This document shows positions 11,655-22,283 of a stretch of DNA of 64,000 nt, in pieces. A program made the position numbers and the translations under genes. The stretch is from positions 509,714-573,713 of the forward strand of contig CM057166.1 in assembly GCA_029962745.1 (NCBI GenBank), given 5' to 3'. The notes under the pieces were generated by a model. The model searched no databases. It saw only the letters and a program-made list of their open reading frames with translations, and was not told the DNA's origin. This DNA comes from Echinometra lucunter. Lineage: Eukaryota > Echinodermata > Echinoidea > Camarodonta > Echinometridae. The number at the start of each line of letters is the position of its first letter. Within the stretch, counting starts at the first letter, position 1.

Positions 11655-12450
11655 TGACAGGGCACCTTTCCGGTTTACCGTTCTGCCATAGCCGCCGTCC
11701 ATACTGTTCTCTTGGACAGCTCAGGGGTGTCTAACTCCCCTCCTTTTGGAAATCTGACTTGGCCCTTCTTTCGAAGGGCCCTCCAGTTTCCCCTTTGGTT
11801 CCAGCCCTCGCCAAACCACCTTTTGAACCTGTGTGCAATGCTTTTGTGTATCACCTTTTGGTGAAGACTCTTCTAGTGAGTTTGTTTTGGGGTCAGAGAT
11901 GTAGCACACTTCATGCTATTTGTCTCACCCCTGGCCATTTCCTCTGGGAGTGAGGTATATGCCTCATCCCCCAAGGCCTCTTGCATTGCTAGGATCCAGA
12001 GGTTCTCTTCCAGTCTTGTTGAGATTTTTCTCTGCCTTTTCTCCAACCTTTTTTCGATATGAAAGGACAAAGTTTGGTGCCCTATCAGGGCCTTTTAAGG
12101 GTAGATATCAACAAGACTAAGATCTGCTGCAAGAAGGACCAGCTCTTCTTATCACCCTAGAACCCTTTTCCCCCAGCCTCTTGGGATTTCTCCTACTTGG
12201 ATCGTTGAAGACATTCAGGCCGCTGCTATGGCCCTGAGGTTTTGATAGTAGGAAGTAAGCCCCACACAAATGACATTCGTAGTGTTAGCACTGCCTGGGC
12301 CCTCTTTCAGGACATGCTGCTCGATGATTTCTGAGAACTGCCTTTTGGCATTCTTCAAACTCCTTTTATCCTGTATTTTAAAGTTATCCTGGCAGGAGAG
12401 GAGTCCTTCATGACAGCATCCTTAGAGCGGCAGTGTCTTCCCTTTGACTT
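11655..12450 (+). pseudogene. Tyrosine recombinase remnant of element A
   Basis: Recognisable pieces in order are VYRSAIAAVHTVLL near 11,672, AKPPFEPVCNAF near 11,810, and GQRCSTLHAICLTP near 11,890, where the first Arg would align with the box I catalytic Arg. WIVEDIQAAAMAL follows near 12,200 and STAWALFQDMLL near 12,290. The usual His-x-x-Arg of box II appears altered (HTNDIRS). Several stops and frame changes make it non-functional. Confidence 0.8.
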
Positions 12451-12453
12451 CCT

Positions 12454-12535
12454 CAATAAAATCAGTACTGATGTACCTATGACCCTCTCTTCTACCCCTC
12501 TCCTTGCTTGCAGCATGTCCTTGCCTTCAGGGGCT
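12454..12535 (+). other. Truncated internal complementary region of element A
   Basis: The segment AAAATCAGTACTGA, which repeats the sequence at the element's right outer end, is followed by GTACCTATGACCCTC and a CCTTG...ACATGTCC stretch. The same layout occurs before the right repeats of B and C. The portion complementary to the left end is missing. Confidence 0.6.
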
Positions 12536-12729
12536 GCTTGCAGTAGAGGAAGATTGGCCGTAGCATATGCGCGGGTGCGGAGAAAGGATGGGTCAGTAGG
12601 GAAAGAGGGGTTTGCACAGTATATGACTTTCTGTGTAAAATGCTTGATTGGGTTTGCGTAGCCGGGAGACTAGCAAAAATAGGTAGGTATATAGATTCAT
12701 TTAGCAAATAAAATCAGTACTGATTTTAC

Positions 12730-12737
12730 TAATTATT

Positions 12738-12799
<62 letters not shown>

Positions 12800-12925
12800 G
12801 ATGATGATGATCTTTTTTATTATTATAATAATTATTACTAGTATTACTATGCTGATAATGATGATTATTAGCATTTAAAAAAATAGCATTATTGATATAA
12901 CTATTATTATTATTATCATGATTAG
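12730..12925. repeat. ATT microsatellite (right block)
   Basis: Continuation of ATT/ATC repeats directly after element A, ending in looser TAATA-rich sequence. With the left block it frames the retroelement. Confidence 0.9.
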
Positions 12926-13264
12926 TTTCTGACTGCTGTTATAATAGAGACAAACCTAAGGAAATATTTGAGGTAATTGTCAGTAGAACGTGTAGAAGGT
13001 GGGCAGAGCAAAGATTTTCTAAAATGGAGTGAGAGAACTAGACTAAAGTGGTATTCACACCAAACCTCTGTTCCTATTCAATGAACATTCTCATAGGGTA
13101 TAACTAAATAACCTTTTGATTTGTTGACCTATCAGACTGGTTTATGGAATACTTCACCACTGTATTCTAAAGTTACTTCTGTAGAATTTGATGAAGTGAT
13201 ATATTTCATTTTGAGTTGTTCTTTTGATTTGAGGGAACAGATAATTTCTCTCAACAGGATCCTT

Positions 13265-13836
13265 GAATAATACCAAGTTTTCCTAACCATGACCTGTCGA
13301 GCTTGTCTTATGCTCAAATCTGAAAGAACAAAATCTTTGCATGCTCAAATGATGAAATCTCTGAAGAACTCCCTGTCCTGTTGAAAACGAGAATGGTTCT
13401 TGGCCAAAACTGCATCCGCTTTTGATGTAGGATGCAGCTGAGTGGCCAGGCAATCACACTATGAACATGACAGACAAAGAAAGCGGACAAAATAAACAAC
13501 CCCTCATTCTACCCTTCACAATGGTTCCGGTAGTCAAAAGAACATCCCTTCACTGCTATTGTCTAAAATATGTGGAACAGGTGTCACATGCATATTCACC
13601 TGGAACTGCATGATTAAACATAATAGCTGTGAAGGGATGTTCTTTTGACTACCGGAACCATTGTGAAGGGTAGAATGAGAGGTTGTTTATTTTGTCCGCT
13701 TTCTTTGTCCGCCATGTTCATAGTGTCAGCGATTAGTATGCAAAGATTTTTGCTCTCTGGATTTGAGCATGCATACACGACATGCTCGACTAGCAGTCTT
13801 GTACTTGGTTGTAAAAACTTGGTATTATTAGTTAAA
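13265..13836. mobile_element. Long foldback element, about 570 bp
   Basis: Outer ends match as AATACCAAGTTTT on the left and AAAACTTGGTATT on the right. Further in, GTCGAGC...TGCTCAAATC pairs with GATTTGAGCATGC...GCTCGAC. The innermost arms of about 100 bp, for example GGTTCCGGTAGTCAAAAGAA (near 13,522) and its complement near 13,655, are almost perfect. The left arm has an extra block of about 100 bp missing from the right. No transposase or target duplication was identified. Confidence 0.85.
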
Positions 13837-13894
13837 GACTAACTTCTTAATTATGTTGAATTGTTGATTAAAAGCATACTAGTAGTTACCAGTA

Positions 13895-14200
13895 AGTAAG
13901 CAATGTAATAATAGTAGTAATAAAATTGGGTTCTTATTAAAGTGCTCATGTCTGTCAGACTTGATACTCCTGGCACTCCAATGTTTTACCCCAGCTTTAG
14001 CATGGCTGCTAGTACTTTGCTCTATAGTATTTCAAGGAATTTTTTTTCCACTGGATACCGGTACCCATTTCCTACACCTGAGTTGAGAGTAGCAATTGTA
14101 GAGTAATGTCTTGTCCAAAACATTAGTGCCTTGGTGGGACTTGAACTGTGAACTGTGATTTACAGTTCAATGATGTTATCCACTAGACCACAGAAATTCT
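13895..14200 (-). mobile_element. tRNA-derived SINE, copy 2
   Basis: On the minus strand it starts GTGGTCTAGTGGATAACATC (A-box-like), has GTTCAAGTCCC as B box, then TTCCTTGAAATACTATAGAG and GCTAAAGCTGGGGTAAAAC, shared with the other copies. The 3' end (low coordinates) leads to a TTATTACTACTATTATTAC tail, the same kind of ATT tail as copy 1. Confidence 0.75.
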
Positions 14201-14696
14201 ATAACCAGTGATAGTGGTGATGTCTCTAATGTCACACATATTCTACAAAGGTACAAAGAAATATCTTATTTATTCATTTATTTTGTTGTAAATGAGTTGT
14301 AAATGAGTACCAAATTGTTATTGTGCTTAAAACATCCAGGGATGTGTTTCATAACATTCAAAGCCACATTGATACATGTAACAATTCAATGTTTTTATGA
14401 ACATTCCAAATTATTTCCACAGTACAGCTTTATTAATGGAGGGATGTGACAGAAAGGGGTTTTCCCTTATCAAGAGCTAGTCTGTAATCCACTTGAGAAG
14501 AATTTTGTTTAAATACTTCAAATATGTGCAGAAGGTGTGGAAGCATTATTAGCATTTGTGTACATGCATATTTACATTCCCAGATGAAAAGAAATGGGGT
14601 TGAATAATGAAGTGACAGAAACACATTTGGAAATCTTCCAGCAAAATCATTATGTGCTTTTAGTTAATAATAAGAGGGGTGGGTTTTTAAAAAAAA

Positions 14697-14870
14697 CAGA
14701 GAGAGAGAGGGATAGAAATAGACCTATCATGCAGACATTGAAAAACAATCATAATATGAGAGAGGGAGGGAGAGAGAGAGAGAGGGAGAGAGAGAGAGAG
14801 AGAGATAGATAGAAATAGACCTAAAATTCACACTTTGAAAACAATGGTATTGAGAGAGAGAGAATGAGAT
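14697..14870. repeat. GA microsatellite with a duplicated GA-linked unit
   Basis: GA/GGGA repeats (best at 14,757-14,806). A unit with GATAGAAATAGACCTA and TTGAAAA-ACAAT occurs twice about 110 bp apart around the array. A looser version of the unit also follows the GA array at 34,131. Confidence 0.8.
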
Positions 14871-15725
14871 GGAGTGCATAACATCAGCTATGCGCATTTG
14901 TTTCGCATGTGGCATGCCTAAAAATCCCACAATGTCTGATCTTTTTCCTGCCACCTTGTCGTAAAACATACAGCAAAGTATATTCTATCTCAATCTGCAT
15001 CGAGTTGTGCCGATAGAGTTCATATTATGAGAAATCCACTTCTGGTCAGGACTAAGGTGGGTCCAGAAGTCCGCATTAAGAGCGAATCGAGTGATGCTGG
15101 CAATGTTGATACTGATAGCATTCATATTAGCTTTGGGTCCGGACCAAGTCTGGACTTGGTCCGGACGCACTCCTCTTCTGCCTCTGATATGAACAGGGTA
15201 TAAGATGAATACTATACATATCATAAATATTTTGATGAGTTAATGTATTTTTTAAACTGATATGGAAATATAACAGTGATCTATGCAATAGTCTGCCAAT
15301 GTTTGAACAACTAATATATTGTGTATTTTTACATGTATGTCAGCTCCTACTAAAATTAAGGTTTTTGGAGGGCTAGGGATGTGATTTCCTTCCTTGTTGC
15401 TATAAATCATTCAAAAAGCGCTTGAAATTAAATGGAGTATAAATTACATTATTTGTATGGTGAATTCAACACAGGAACAGGTTCTTGTATATTTCTTGGT
15501 GATGCAACATCTATATCTAGTGACATTGCTCATCAACTTATTAAATATCTAGGATTAGAGTATGGGTTACAACTACTAAGGTCGCATGACCCCCAGTTTC
15601 CGAAATATAAACATTTTGAAAGGAAACAACCCCATAGATTTCGTCATAACACATACACTAACGAATTCTACAGAGTTACTTCCTTTTGTCATTAGATGGC
15701 TGAATAATATTTTAGGTGAGGTTTA
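14871..15725. other. Unassigned sequence with a short perfect palindrome
   Basis: It contains a 30-bp inverted repeat at 15,137-15,166, with arms GTCCGGACCAAGTC separated by TG. An 87-codon open frame at 15,432-15,695 has mixed composition but no recognisable family and no clear splice context. Confidence 0.5.
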
Positions 15726-15728
15726 GAT

Positions 15729-16140
15729 TTAAAGTGATTATGCAATGGTAAACAAAATTTTGATATATGATCGAGAATAGCATTCTAAGAAGAATGACAT
15801 TAAAAATATGATGATTTTCAATGGAAATCAACGCATTTCGGCTAATTTTCTCATGAAAAGTTATGAACTGACCAAAAATAATTGAGTATGAGGTATGATG
15901 TAAAAGTGGGTACCTAGCTTCGCGCATTGCAGTTGTGCTACGCGCTAGAACTTGCGCGCATTTTGCTAGAATTGCGTGACAAGGTACCCACTTTGACGTC
16001 ATTTTGACGTCAAAGTGGGTACCCAGCTGAAACTGGGTCACAACTGGTGTCAAAAATATCCTGAAATCTTACCACATTTGGTGGTTTCCTTGGCGACACG
16101 ACTTTAAAAAAAATTTTAGGGAGATGATTTTCTGCTAATA
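15729..16140 (+). repeat. Interspersed repeat Y, copy 2
   Basis: Matches 3,594-4,025 with substitutions and indels. At 15,983-16,023 it holds a perfect 19-bp inverted repeat, GGTACCCACTTTGACGTCA with a 3-base loop and its complement. Each arm ends in TGACGTCA, identical to a consensus cAMP-response element. Whether that has function is unknown. The transposon class is undetermined. Confidence 0.75.
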
Positions 16141-16254
16141 AAATCATGCTCTTTTAAATGAACTAACATTGTTTCAGCATTGGGTACCCCCTTTAAGTTT
16201 AGAGGTAGGTTTAGTATTGGGTACAAGTTTAAAGTGAAGAATCAGACCATTATA

Positions 16255-16350
16255 AGAAATCAACTGCAGAGAGGCGTACATATATTTTCCCTAAACAGTT
16301 TGTTAAAGGGATTCTGAATTGTAAGACTACAGAAGGATGTAGGGAAAAGG
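16255..16350 (+). repeat. Outlying minisatellite unit
   Basis: TTCTGAATTGTAAGACTACA followed by GAAGGATGTAG matches the units at 21,240-21,560 on the other side of element B. This suggests the repeat family pre-dates or flanks the B insertion. Confidence 0.6.
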
Positions 16351-17357
16351 GATGAAAGGAAAAAACAAAAATATATATGAAAGAAATATGCATTTGTATG
16401 TGTACATCATGTATCTATCAGATACGAAACTAATACATACATGTAGGCTCATCTTGCCTCCTTTATTTGGTTATATTATGACCTAAGCATTATCATGATT
16501 ATAGCTAACTGCACAAATATAGACTATTATCTCATAGGCCTACGTACTTGAAAGTAATTAACAGATCTATTGTATTATCTTCCCTCTACTCCTTATTCGT
16601 AACATTTAATGTGTGTAAGATTTCGGATTACAGTAGTATATGACTAACTGCACTTTGCACAAAGCCCAGAATGTCTTCCATAATTTGTGATATTGTCTTG
16701 ATCTTTTTTGTTTTTTGTTTTTCTCGGAAAAGGAGACACTCCTTCTGACAGGCATCACACAGTCGTGGCTGGTATTGGAGGGGCCTAGGCTGCACATGCG
16801 CATATATGTGCAAGCTGAGAAGTCTGTTCAATGTACTGAACCGGGCTGGCCAGAAAATACATTAAAAAATGGCCAGTGATTTGTGCTGACAGCCTGTCGC
16901 AAGAATCTCCACAAATTGCGCAAATATTGCTGCGTAGGTTTTTCCATTTTTTGCAACAGGAATAATACTAGGCGTAAATATTCACAACTGAATGATACGC
17001 GCCTTTAAAACTAAAATTTACAGCAATAATCAATGTATCCACCTATTTGCTAGTTCCCCTGAACTAAGCCGTCATTCGAGAACTAAAAGTCAAAACGCGC
17101 ATGCGTCCCCCCGAGTAGCACCTTCCCCTTCCATCAATCACGGCCAAGCAGACCCCATATTCTTCCTCTTCCTCTCTCGCTGTCTTAGAGATCACTTCTA
17201 CTTGAGCTAAGTCCTCGCTAAAATTGTGTTTACCACAGTTTTAGCGTCTCTTGGATTGCTTAAATATTCTTATTCCGTCCACCATTTCGTTATCCTTACG
17301 TTGGTTTGACGGATTTTTCCATAGTAACTTTTCTTAACGGCATTTTAATCAGTTTGT

Positions 17358-18790
17358 TTGCCGTTGTTTTTCCCCTGCAGTACGTTCATTTTGAACGGCG
17401 TCTCTTACTCACACTGCCCGGGTTGCGTCCGGTCAGGTGTGTGTTTTGTCCCGCTGGGGTTTTTCGCGCTCTGCAGTAAGCTTTTATTCTTAGGCAACCT
17501 TCTCTCCGAGTGTGGAGTTACTAGAATTACCCTCTCCTCACTTGGATGCTTCTCTTTGGGTCGCTCCTTAAGGACAGTGTTTACGACTTTCTCTCTACGA
17601 GTGTCGTTCTGTATGGACTGTAAACTCAAACGGTTCAGGGACAAGCCCCTCTTTGCCGTCCAGCGCAATAAGGGGCAACGGGAAAGAAGAAAGCTCGAGC
17701 TAGCTCGGAGGTTAGTACCCATGCATCCCGTGGTAACCATGGGCCATACCCTGGACCCTGGTTCGTCCCTACCCAGTGGAAGCTCTAGCCCTTCAGCTTC
17801 AGTAGCGTCCACTCAGGGGTCGGTTCTTTTGTTTTCGGAGTCCCCCACGCACTCAAGCGGGGCGACAAAGAAATCAAAGAGTCTTAAGCTTCTTGAAGGT
17901 AAACTGACCCTGTAGGCGTTCTTCGGAAGCGGCTCTTGCTACTGGCTCCGCCAGTAAACGCAAGCGCCAAGCCTCTGCCCAGCCTTTCGGCAGGGCGGAG
18001 CTAGTTCCCTAGGACCTGGCGGTATCCATACCGACTGGATCTGGGGAGCTAAGAAGAAATATAGGGGCCCCTTTCGGTCACTGTTTCTTCAGAGCCGAGT
18101 GCCTCTAGGGAGATTTGGTCTTGCCTCAAGACCCTCCTCGAGCAAAGTGGCTGGGTGGCCCCCAGGGCTGGACCGTCCACCACACTCGACTCGGATACCC
18201 GACCCTCCCCGGTTTCAGTTTCGGTTCCAAATACCGGTTTCCGGTACCGGATACCGGTTTCCGGGTCCGGATACTGATTTTCGGTTACCGATTCCGGTTT
18301 TGCCGATTATCCGGGTAGTAACCGTTTTTCCCAATAGCTTTCACCACTGTTACCAGTGTACTGCTACCAACAGACAGGAGTCTTGTCGCCTGGCTGCAGG
18401 CCTAGCCCGATTGCGCTCTGCCTTTGACCGTCCAGTCGGAGCTTCTCCCCTTCCAGCGGCAATGCAGGCTTCGGTTCTACCTCCTTATGGGTAAGGAGAA
18501 GTTCAGAGGTCGTGGTTGTGTCTGCAATCTAACGACAGAACCTTCCTAGCGCCTTAAGACCTTGGCTTCTAAGCCGCAGGCTCAGGCTTTGGTTCCGCCT
18601 CCTTGGTGCAGTGGAGCCCAGGCTTCCCACCGCAAGTCATACCCGATGCCCAACGGTCATTGGAGCTGGGGCGAGCCCTTCCCTTATGGGTAAGGCGAAG
18701 GGCAAAGGTCGTGGTCATGTCCAATGCTCAGCCCAGACCCACGATGTGCTTGTATGTGCGACCCGAGCGTTGATGGAGAGGGTCAGTGCC
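17358..18790 (+). pseudogene. gag-like region of element B
   Basis: A 185-codon open frame (17,358-17,915) starts the region. Basic patches follow, including SASKRKRQASAQPFGR and a Gly/Arg/Lys-rich tail MGKAKGKGRGHV near 18,687. The tail coding sequence is tandemly duplicated: ATGGGTAAGGAGAAG near 18,487 and ATGGGTAAGGCGAAG near 18,687. Between 18,215 and 18,315 there is a degenerate CCGGTTTCCGG repeat. Assignment to gag rests on position before RT and on composition. Confidence 0.5.
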
Positions 18791-18839
18791 TAGACCCTCC
18801 TACTCTCTCGCCCTTTCCGGGAGCACATCTCGTCAGAGA

Positions 18840-19210
18840 TTCTGCTGTTTTGGAATAAAGGCTCACTAAATCGGGTAAGAGACCCACCCTTTACGGTGTC
18901 TCCCCCAGTCTTTATTTCATCCCAAACGCTCAGGGACGGGCACGATGATCTTAATCATAAAGATCATAAACATCTTCATTCCTCCGGAGTACTTCCGTCT
19001 GGAAACTTTGGCCTCCACCTTCCCGGCTATTGAGCCGGCATAGGTGGTCATCTGGGTAGATTTGAAAGAGACCTTCTTTCACATACCGATATATTCCCTG
19101 TCAAGAGACCTTCTGGTCTCACCTGTCATTGAGAAACCTTCCAGTTCCGAACCTTTCCCTTTGGCCCAAAACCGGCACCCTGAGTTTACTTGGGTAGTCT
19201 CTGCCTAAGC
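18840..19210 (+). pseudogene. Reverse transcriptase remnant of element B
   Basis: At 19,043-19,095 the frame reads VVIWVDLKETFFHIPIY, the RT motif A region (VDLK.x.x.HIPI) typical of DIRS elements with the catalytic Asp retained. Surrounding sequence is broken by stops, and the motif with the paired Asp residues is not recognisable. Confidence 0.75.
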
Positions 19211-19739
19211 CACCTTCCTACAGGTGTCACGGCTTGAGATTTTGCTCTTACCGGGACGACTGGCTCCTAGTAGCCAGCTCCGTGTCCGGACTTCACACCC
19301 AGATGAACCCCCACCTCCACACCATGGAAAGTGTGGGGTTCATAATCATCTGAGACAAGTCAGAGTTGATTCTCATTCGCACGCCCATTTTTTGGGTGCG
19401 GCAAGAGACATCGTGAGCCAAGTTGCCCATCCCGGTCAGGAGAAGGTTCAAACGATTGTCTTGTCAGCCCGAACTCTCCACCTCTTATGTCGAGTTCGCG
19501 CAGGCTGTTGGCCCTAATCTCTGGGCCATCTGACAGGCTTGGTGGATGTCCTCCAAGACTGGCGACTGCTCACGAGGCCATTCCAACTTCATCTTCTGAA
19601 GTCTGACAGGCTCAGTGTGAACTCTCTTTCAAGACGTGGCTGCCTCCTGGAGAGACCAGACGTCCTTGCCTGACGAGAGAGATTTCCTTAGTCAAGGCGA
19701 ACTTCTCCGCACGCCTCTTTCGTCTATATCCTTTCGACG

Positions 19740-20270
19740 AATGCCTCACTTCAGGGGTGGGGCGGCCTTTGTGCGGACCAGTTGGTCTTGGGGGACTGGT
19801 CACACTTGTGCACCATACCCCATATCAGTGCTCTGGAGTTGATGGCGGTTTTCGTTTCTCTCCGCCACTTCCAGAACTTGTGGGGCATTCTGTTCTGTTT
19901 TCAACGGACAATACCACTGTTACTGCCTATATTAACAGGCAAGGCGGGTTCTCGTTCCAAGTCTCCGAACGATCCATTCGCCAAGCTGTGGAGATGGTGT
20001 CGGTCCCATTGGGTCATACTGACAAGCTCTTTCATTCCCGGCCAAGAAAATCTGATTACAGATTTTCTGTCCAGGGGAAAACATCTTCCCTCCGAGAGGG
20101 CCCGGAACCAGGAGGTCTTCGACGACCTCAGCTCAGTTTGGGCCCTTGTAGGGATAGTTCTGTTTGCAACATCTCTCAATCATCGCCTTACGAGATACTG
20201 CTCTCGAGCGCGACATCGGGAAGCTTGGGCCCTTGATACTTTCCCCTCTTTGGGGGAACCGTTTTGAGTC
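19740..20270 (+). pseudogene. RNase H domain remnant of element B
   Basis: ISALELMAVFVSLRHF carries the conserved Glu. STDNTTVTAYINRQGG in a neighbouring frame carries the second acidic residue. GQENLITDFLSRGKHLPSE and LFATSLNHRLTRYCSRA follow in the first frame. This order is characteristic of DIRS RNase H and its C-terminal connector. A frameshift separates the two blocks, so no intact enzyme is made. Confidence 0.85.
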
Positions 20271-20589
20271 TACGCCTTCCCTCTGTTTGTCCTAATTCCT
20301 CCGGCCCCGAGGAAGTGCAGGAGGACCAGGCGTGAATACCGCTCTTAGTCTCGTTCGGGACCGTTCCTTCTCGATATCGTCCCCGGGCAAAGGAGAAGCT
20401 CTTCCAGACTATCTCCACAGCGCCCGAGGCATATCAGGGGGAAAGGCAAGGTTTTTGCCTATCCCTCGACTTTCATTCATTGCCTAGATCTAGTAGGCTA
20501 GATCTAGTAGGGGTACTTGGATAGGATTAAGGTCTTTCGTTAGGGTGATCAGCTCCTTCTCTTTCCCATCACCTTTTTCCCCACCCTCT

Positions 20590-20911
20590 GGGGATATTAA
20601 CCCCGTCGGATTTTCGTAACTATCCAATCTGCTGGTTTGGAGGTTCTTATGTTTAACAATCCTCCAAGGGCGTGCGTTCCCTGGAGGTTTTCTACCTCCT
20701 GAGTACTCCCTTTGGGTACTCTTTTGGAGGATATATGGCGTGCAGCCTTGACGTTCTCCTAACTCCTTACATCAGTATCTTTAATGTTCAGGACGTTCCC
20801 TTGGGAGGTGAGGTTTGCTACCTCTGCATGGTTGGAGCTGCGTCGTCGTCTTCCCCCTCGTTAGCCTCTTCCCTTAGGACATGCCACCCGGATTTCTATT
20901 CCGTGCAGGTC
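20590..20911 (+). pseudogene. C-terminal recombinase remnant of element B
   Basis: Only the end of the tyrosine recombinase is suggested, by YISIFNVQDVPLGGE near 20,775. This resembles the stretch around and after the catalytic Tyr in DIRS recombinases. The box I Arg region seen in A and C is absent, so most of the domain was deleted between 20,270 and 20,600. Confidence 0.5.
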
Positions 20912-20965
20912 TAGCAAATAGGTGGATACATTGATTTATTGCTGTAAATCAAGAAAATTATGACC
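20912..20965 (+). other. Internal complementary region of element B
   Basis: TAGCAAATAGGTGGATACAT followed by TGATTTATTGCTGTAAAT is the complement of the left outer end at about 17,016-17,053, differing by a single-base indel. It lies just inside the right repeat, the position expected for a DIRS internal complementary region. The part matching the right outer end is reduced to GAAAATTAT. Confidence 0.85.
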
Positions 20966-21084
20966 CTCCACCAGCCCCCTCTCCTTGAATGACAACATGT
21001 CCTAGGACTCTGTCTTGATTGTTCGGGAGAGGAAGAATATGGCGTCTGCTTGGCCGTGATTGGTGGATGGGGAAGGTGCTACTC

Positions 21085-21108
21085 GGGGGGGGGGGGGGGG
21101 GGGGGGGG
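21085..21108 (+). repeat. G24 homopolymer in the right ITR of B
   Basis: The matching position in the left repeat (17,107-17,112) has only six C, so the homopolymer has expanded (or the other contracted) since insertion, or is a sequencing artefact. Confidence 0.9.
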
Positions 21109-21239
21109 ACGCATGCACGTTTTGACTTTTAGTTCTCGAATGAAGGCTTAGTTCAGGAGAACTAGCAAATAGGTGGATACATAGATTTATCTAGTAAATA
21201 ACAAAATTAGTGATAATTTTCTTGCTTATTAAAAACTTC

Positions 21240-22060
21240 CAGTTGAAGAGCACTGCTTGTCAAATTAGATCTGAAGTGTAAGACTACAAAAGGATGTAGA
21301 GTCCACTTGAAGAACACATTATCTTTATATTTTCCATTTGAACTGTTTTAGATGAACTTTGAGACCAAAGGAGGATGTAGAGTTGGTCATAGAGCACCGT
21401 TCCTGTATATATTTTTCTATAAACTGCTTGTTAAATGGAGTCTGAACTATAACGCCACAGGAGGATATTTAGTCCAGTTATGGAGCAATATCTGAAGTTT
21501 CCCTTTAAAGTGCTTGTTATTTGGAATCTGAACCATGAGAATAGAAAAATCATTAGACCATTTTCTTTCATTTCAGTAGCAAGACTAGTAGCCAAATTGT
21601 CAAGGTGTCAGAGAGATAAAATAGCCACTGCATGTACTAACCCTGTTTCAAGTTTTATTTTGTCTTTTCCTTAAAAGTCACTTTTGTGTTTAGCTTTAGT
21701 AGGTTTTGCTTGCTGAAGCTGAGAGACCAAGCTAAAATAAAATTGGTCTCAGAATACCAATTTTATTTCAAGGATAAACAAAAAGAATTAAAGATAACTT
21801 GGCACTCTGAATACACCGGTACCGCCTGTGGAGTTCGGTTGTTGTGAAGCACAGTTTCTGTCTATTTTCCATTTATAATTTTTTTGTAAGATGGAGTATG
21901 ACCACTGAGCCATTAGTGTGTATGAAAGCATATTGGTTCAATGTAGAGTGCAGTTGTTGATATTTTTGCTTTAGAATACTTGTTCTGTTGAGTCTGAACA
22001 ATGAGACTATGTAAGGATATAAAGTCCAGTTGTATTGCACTGTTTCTGTATATCGGATCA
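21240..22060 (+). repeat. Degenerate minisatellite, about 86-bp period
   Basis: Units begin with TCTGAA or a variant and contain AGGATGTAGAGTCCA and CTGCTTGTTA...TGGAG. Starts at about 21,270, 21,355, 21,441 and 21,527 give spacings of 85-86 bp. A further diverged unit starts at about 21,993. No coding sequence. Confidence 0.65.
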
Positions 22061-22283
22061 TGAGGTGATATGGGTGTGCTTTCTTCGATTTCCTGTCTTT
22101 CTTCCGCTGTGCCCTGCACATCAAGCTGTTTCCAGTCCAGTAAACACAAAGAAAATTATCAAAAATATACCTATGACATAATGTTGAATTCAAAATTATT
22201 TATAGCTATCCTCTATGACTGATTCTGGACTTCTACCGCTCCGTTTTTCCAGGAGTAGTATCTCTAGGCCATACGAAGAAAAG

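Larger units (their letters stand above)
9529..12728 (+). mobile_element. DIRS-like YR retrotransposon A (degenerate)
   Basis: The left inverted repeat (about 9,529-9,690) and right inverted repeat (about 12,535-12,705) pair over roughly 160 bp, sharing GCATTTTACACAGAAAGTCA and TTTTTGCTAGTCTCCCG. They are visibly diverged, suggesting an older insertion. Inside are fragments of RT, RNase H tail and tyrosine recombinase in shifted frames. At 3.2 kb it is much shorter than intact DIRS elements (about 5-6 kb), and the RT and RNase H cores are mostly gone. A truncated internal complementary region precedes the right repeat. Confidence 0.9.
17015..21220 (+). mobile_element. DIRS-like YR retrotransposon B (degenerate, best ITRs)
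   Basis: The left repeat (about 17,035-17,185) and right repeat (about 21,020-21,195) pair over roughly 150 bp with few mismatches, sharing CTGAACTAAGCC, CGAGAACTAAAAGTCAAAAC and CACGGCCAAGCAGAC. This is the best-preserved pair of the three elements, so the insertion is probably the youngest. The body is GC-richer than its surroundings. It carries gag-like, RT, RNase H and recombinase C-terminal remnants in order, with many stops. At 4.2 kb it lacks most of the recombinase. Confidence 0.92.

Noticed and set aside
15432..15695. 87-codon frame with mixed composition
   Set aside because: No recognisable family, no splice signals that I could defend and no second copy. Left as unassigned.
19757..20236. 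Long overlapping open frames as intact genes
   Set aside because: They are alternating frames of a frameshifted RNase H pseudogene in element B.
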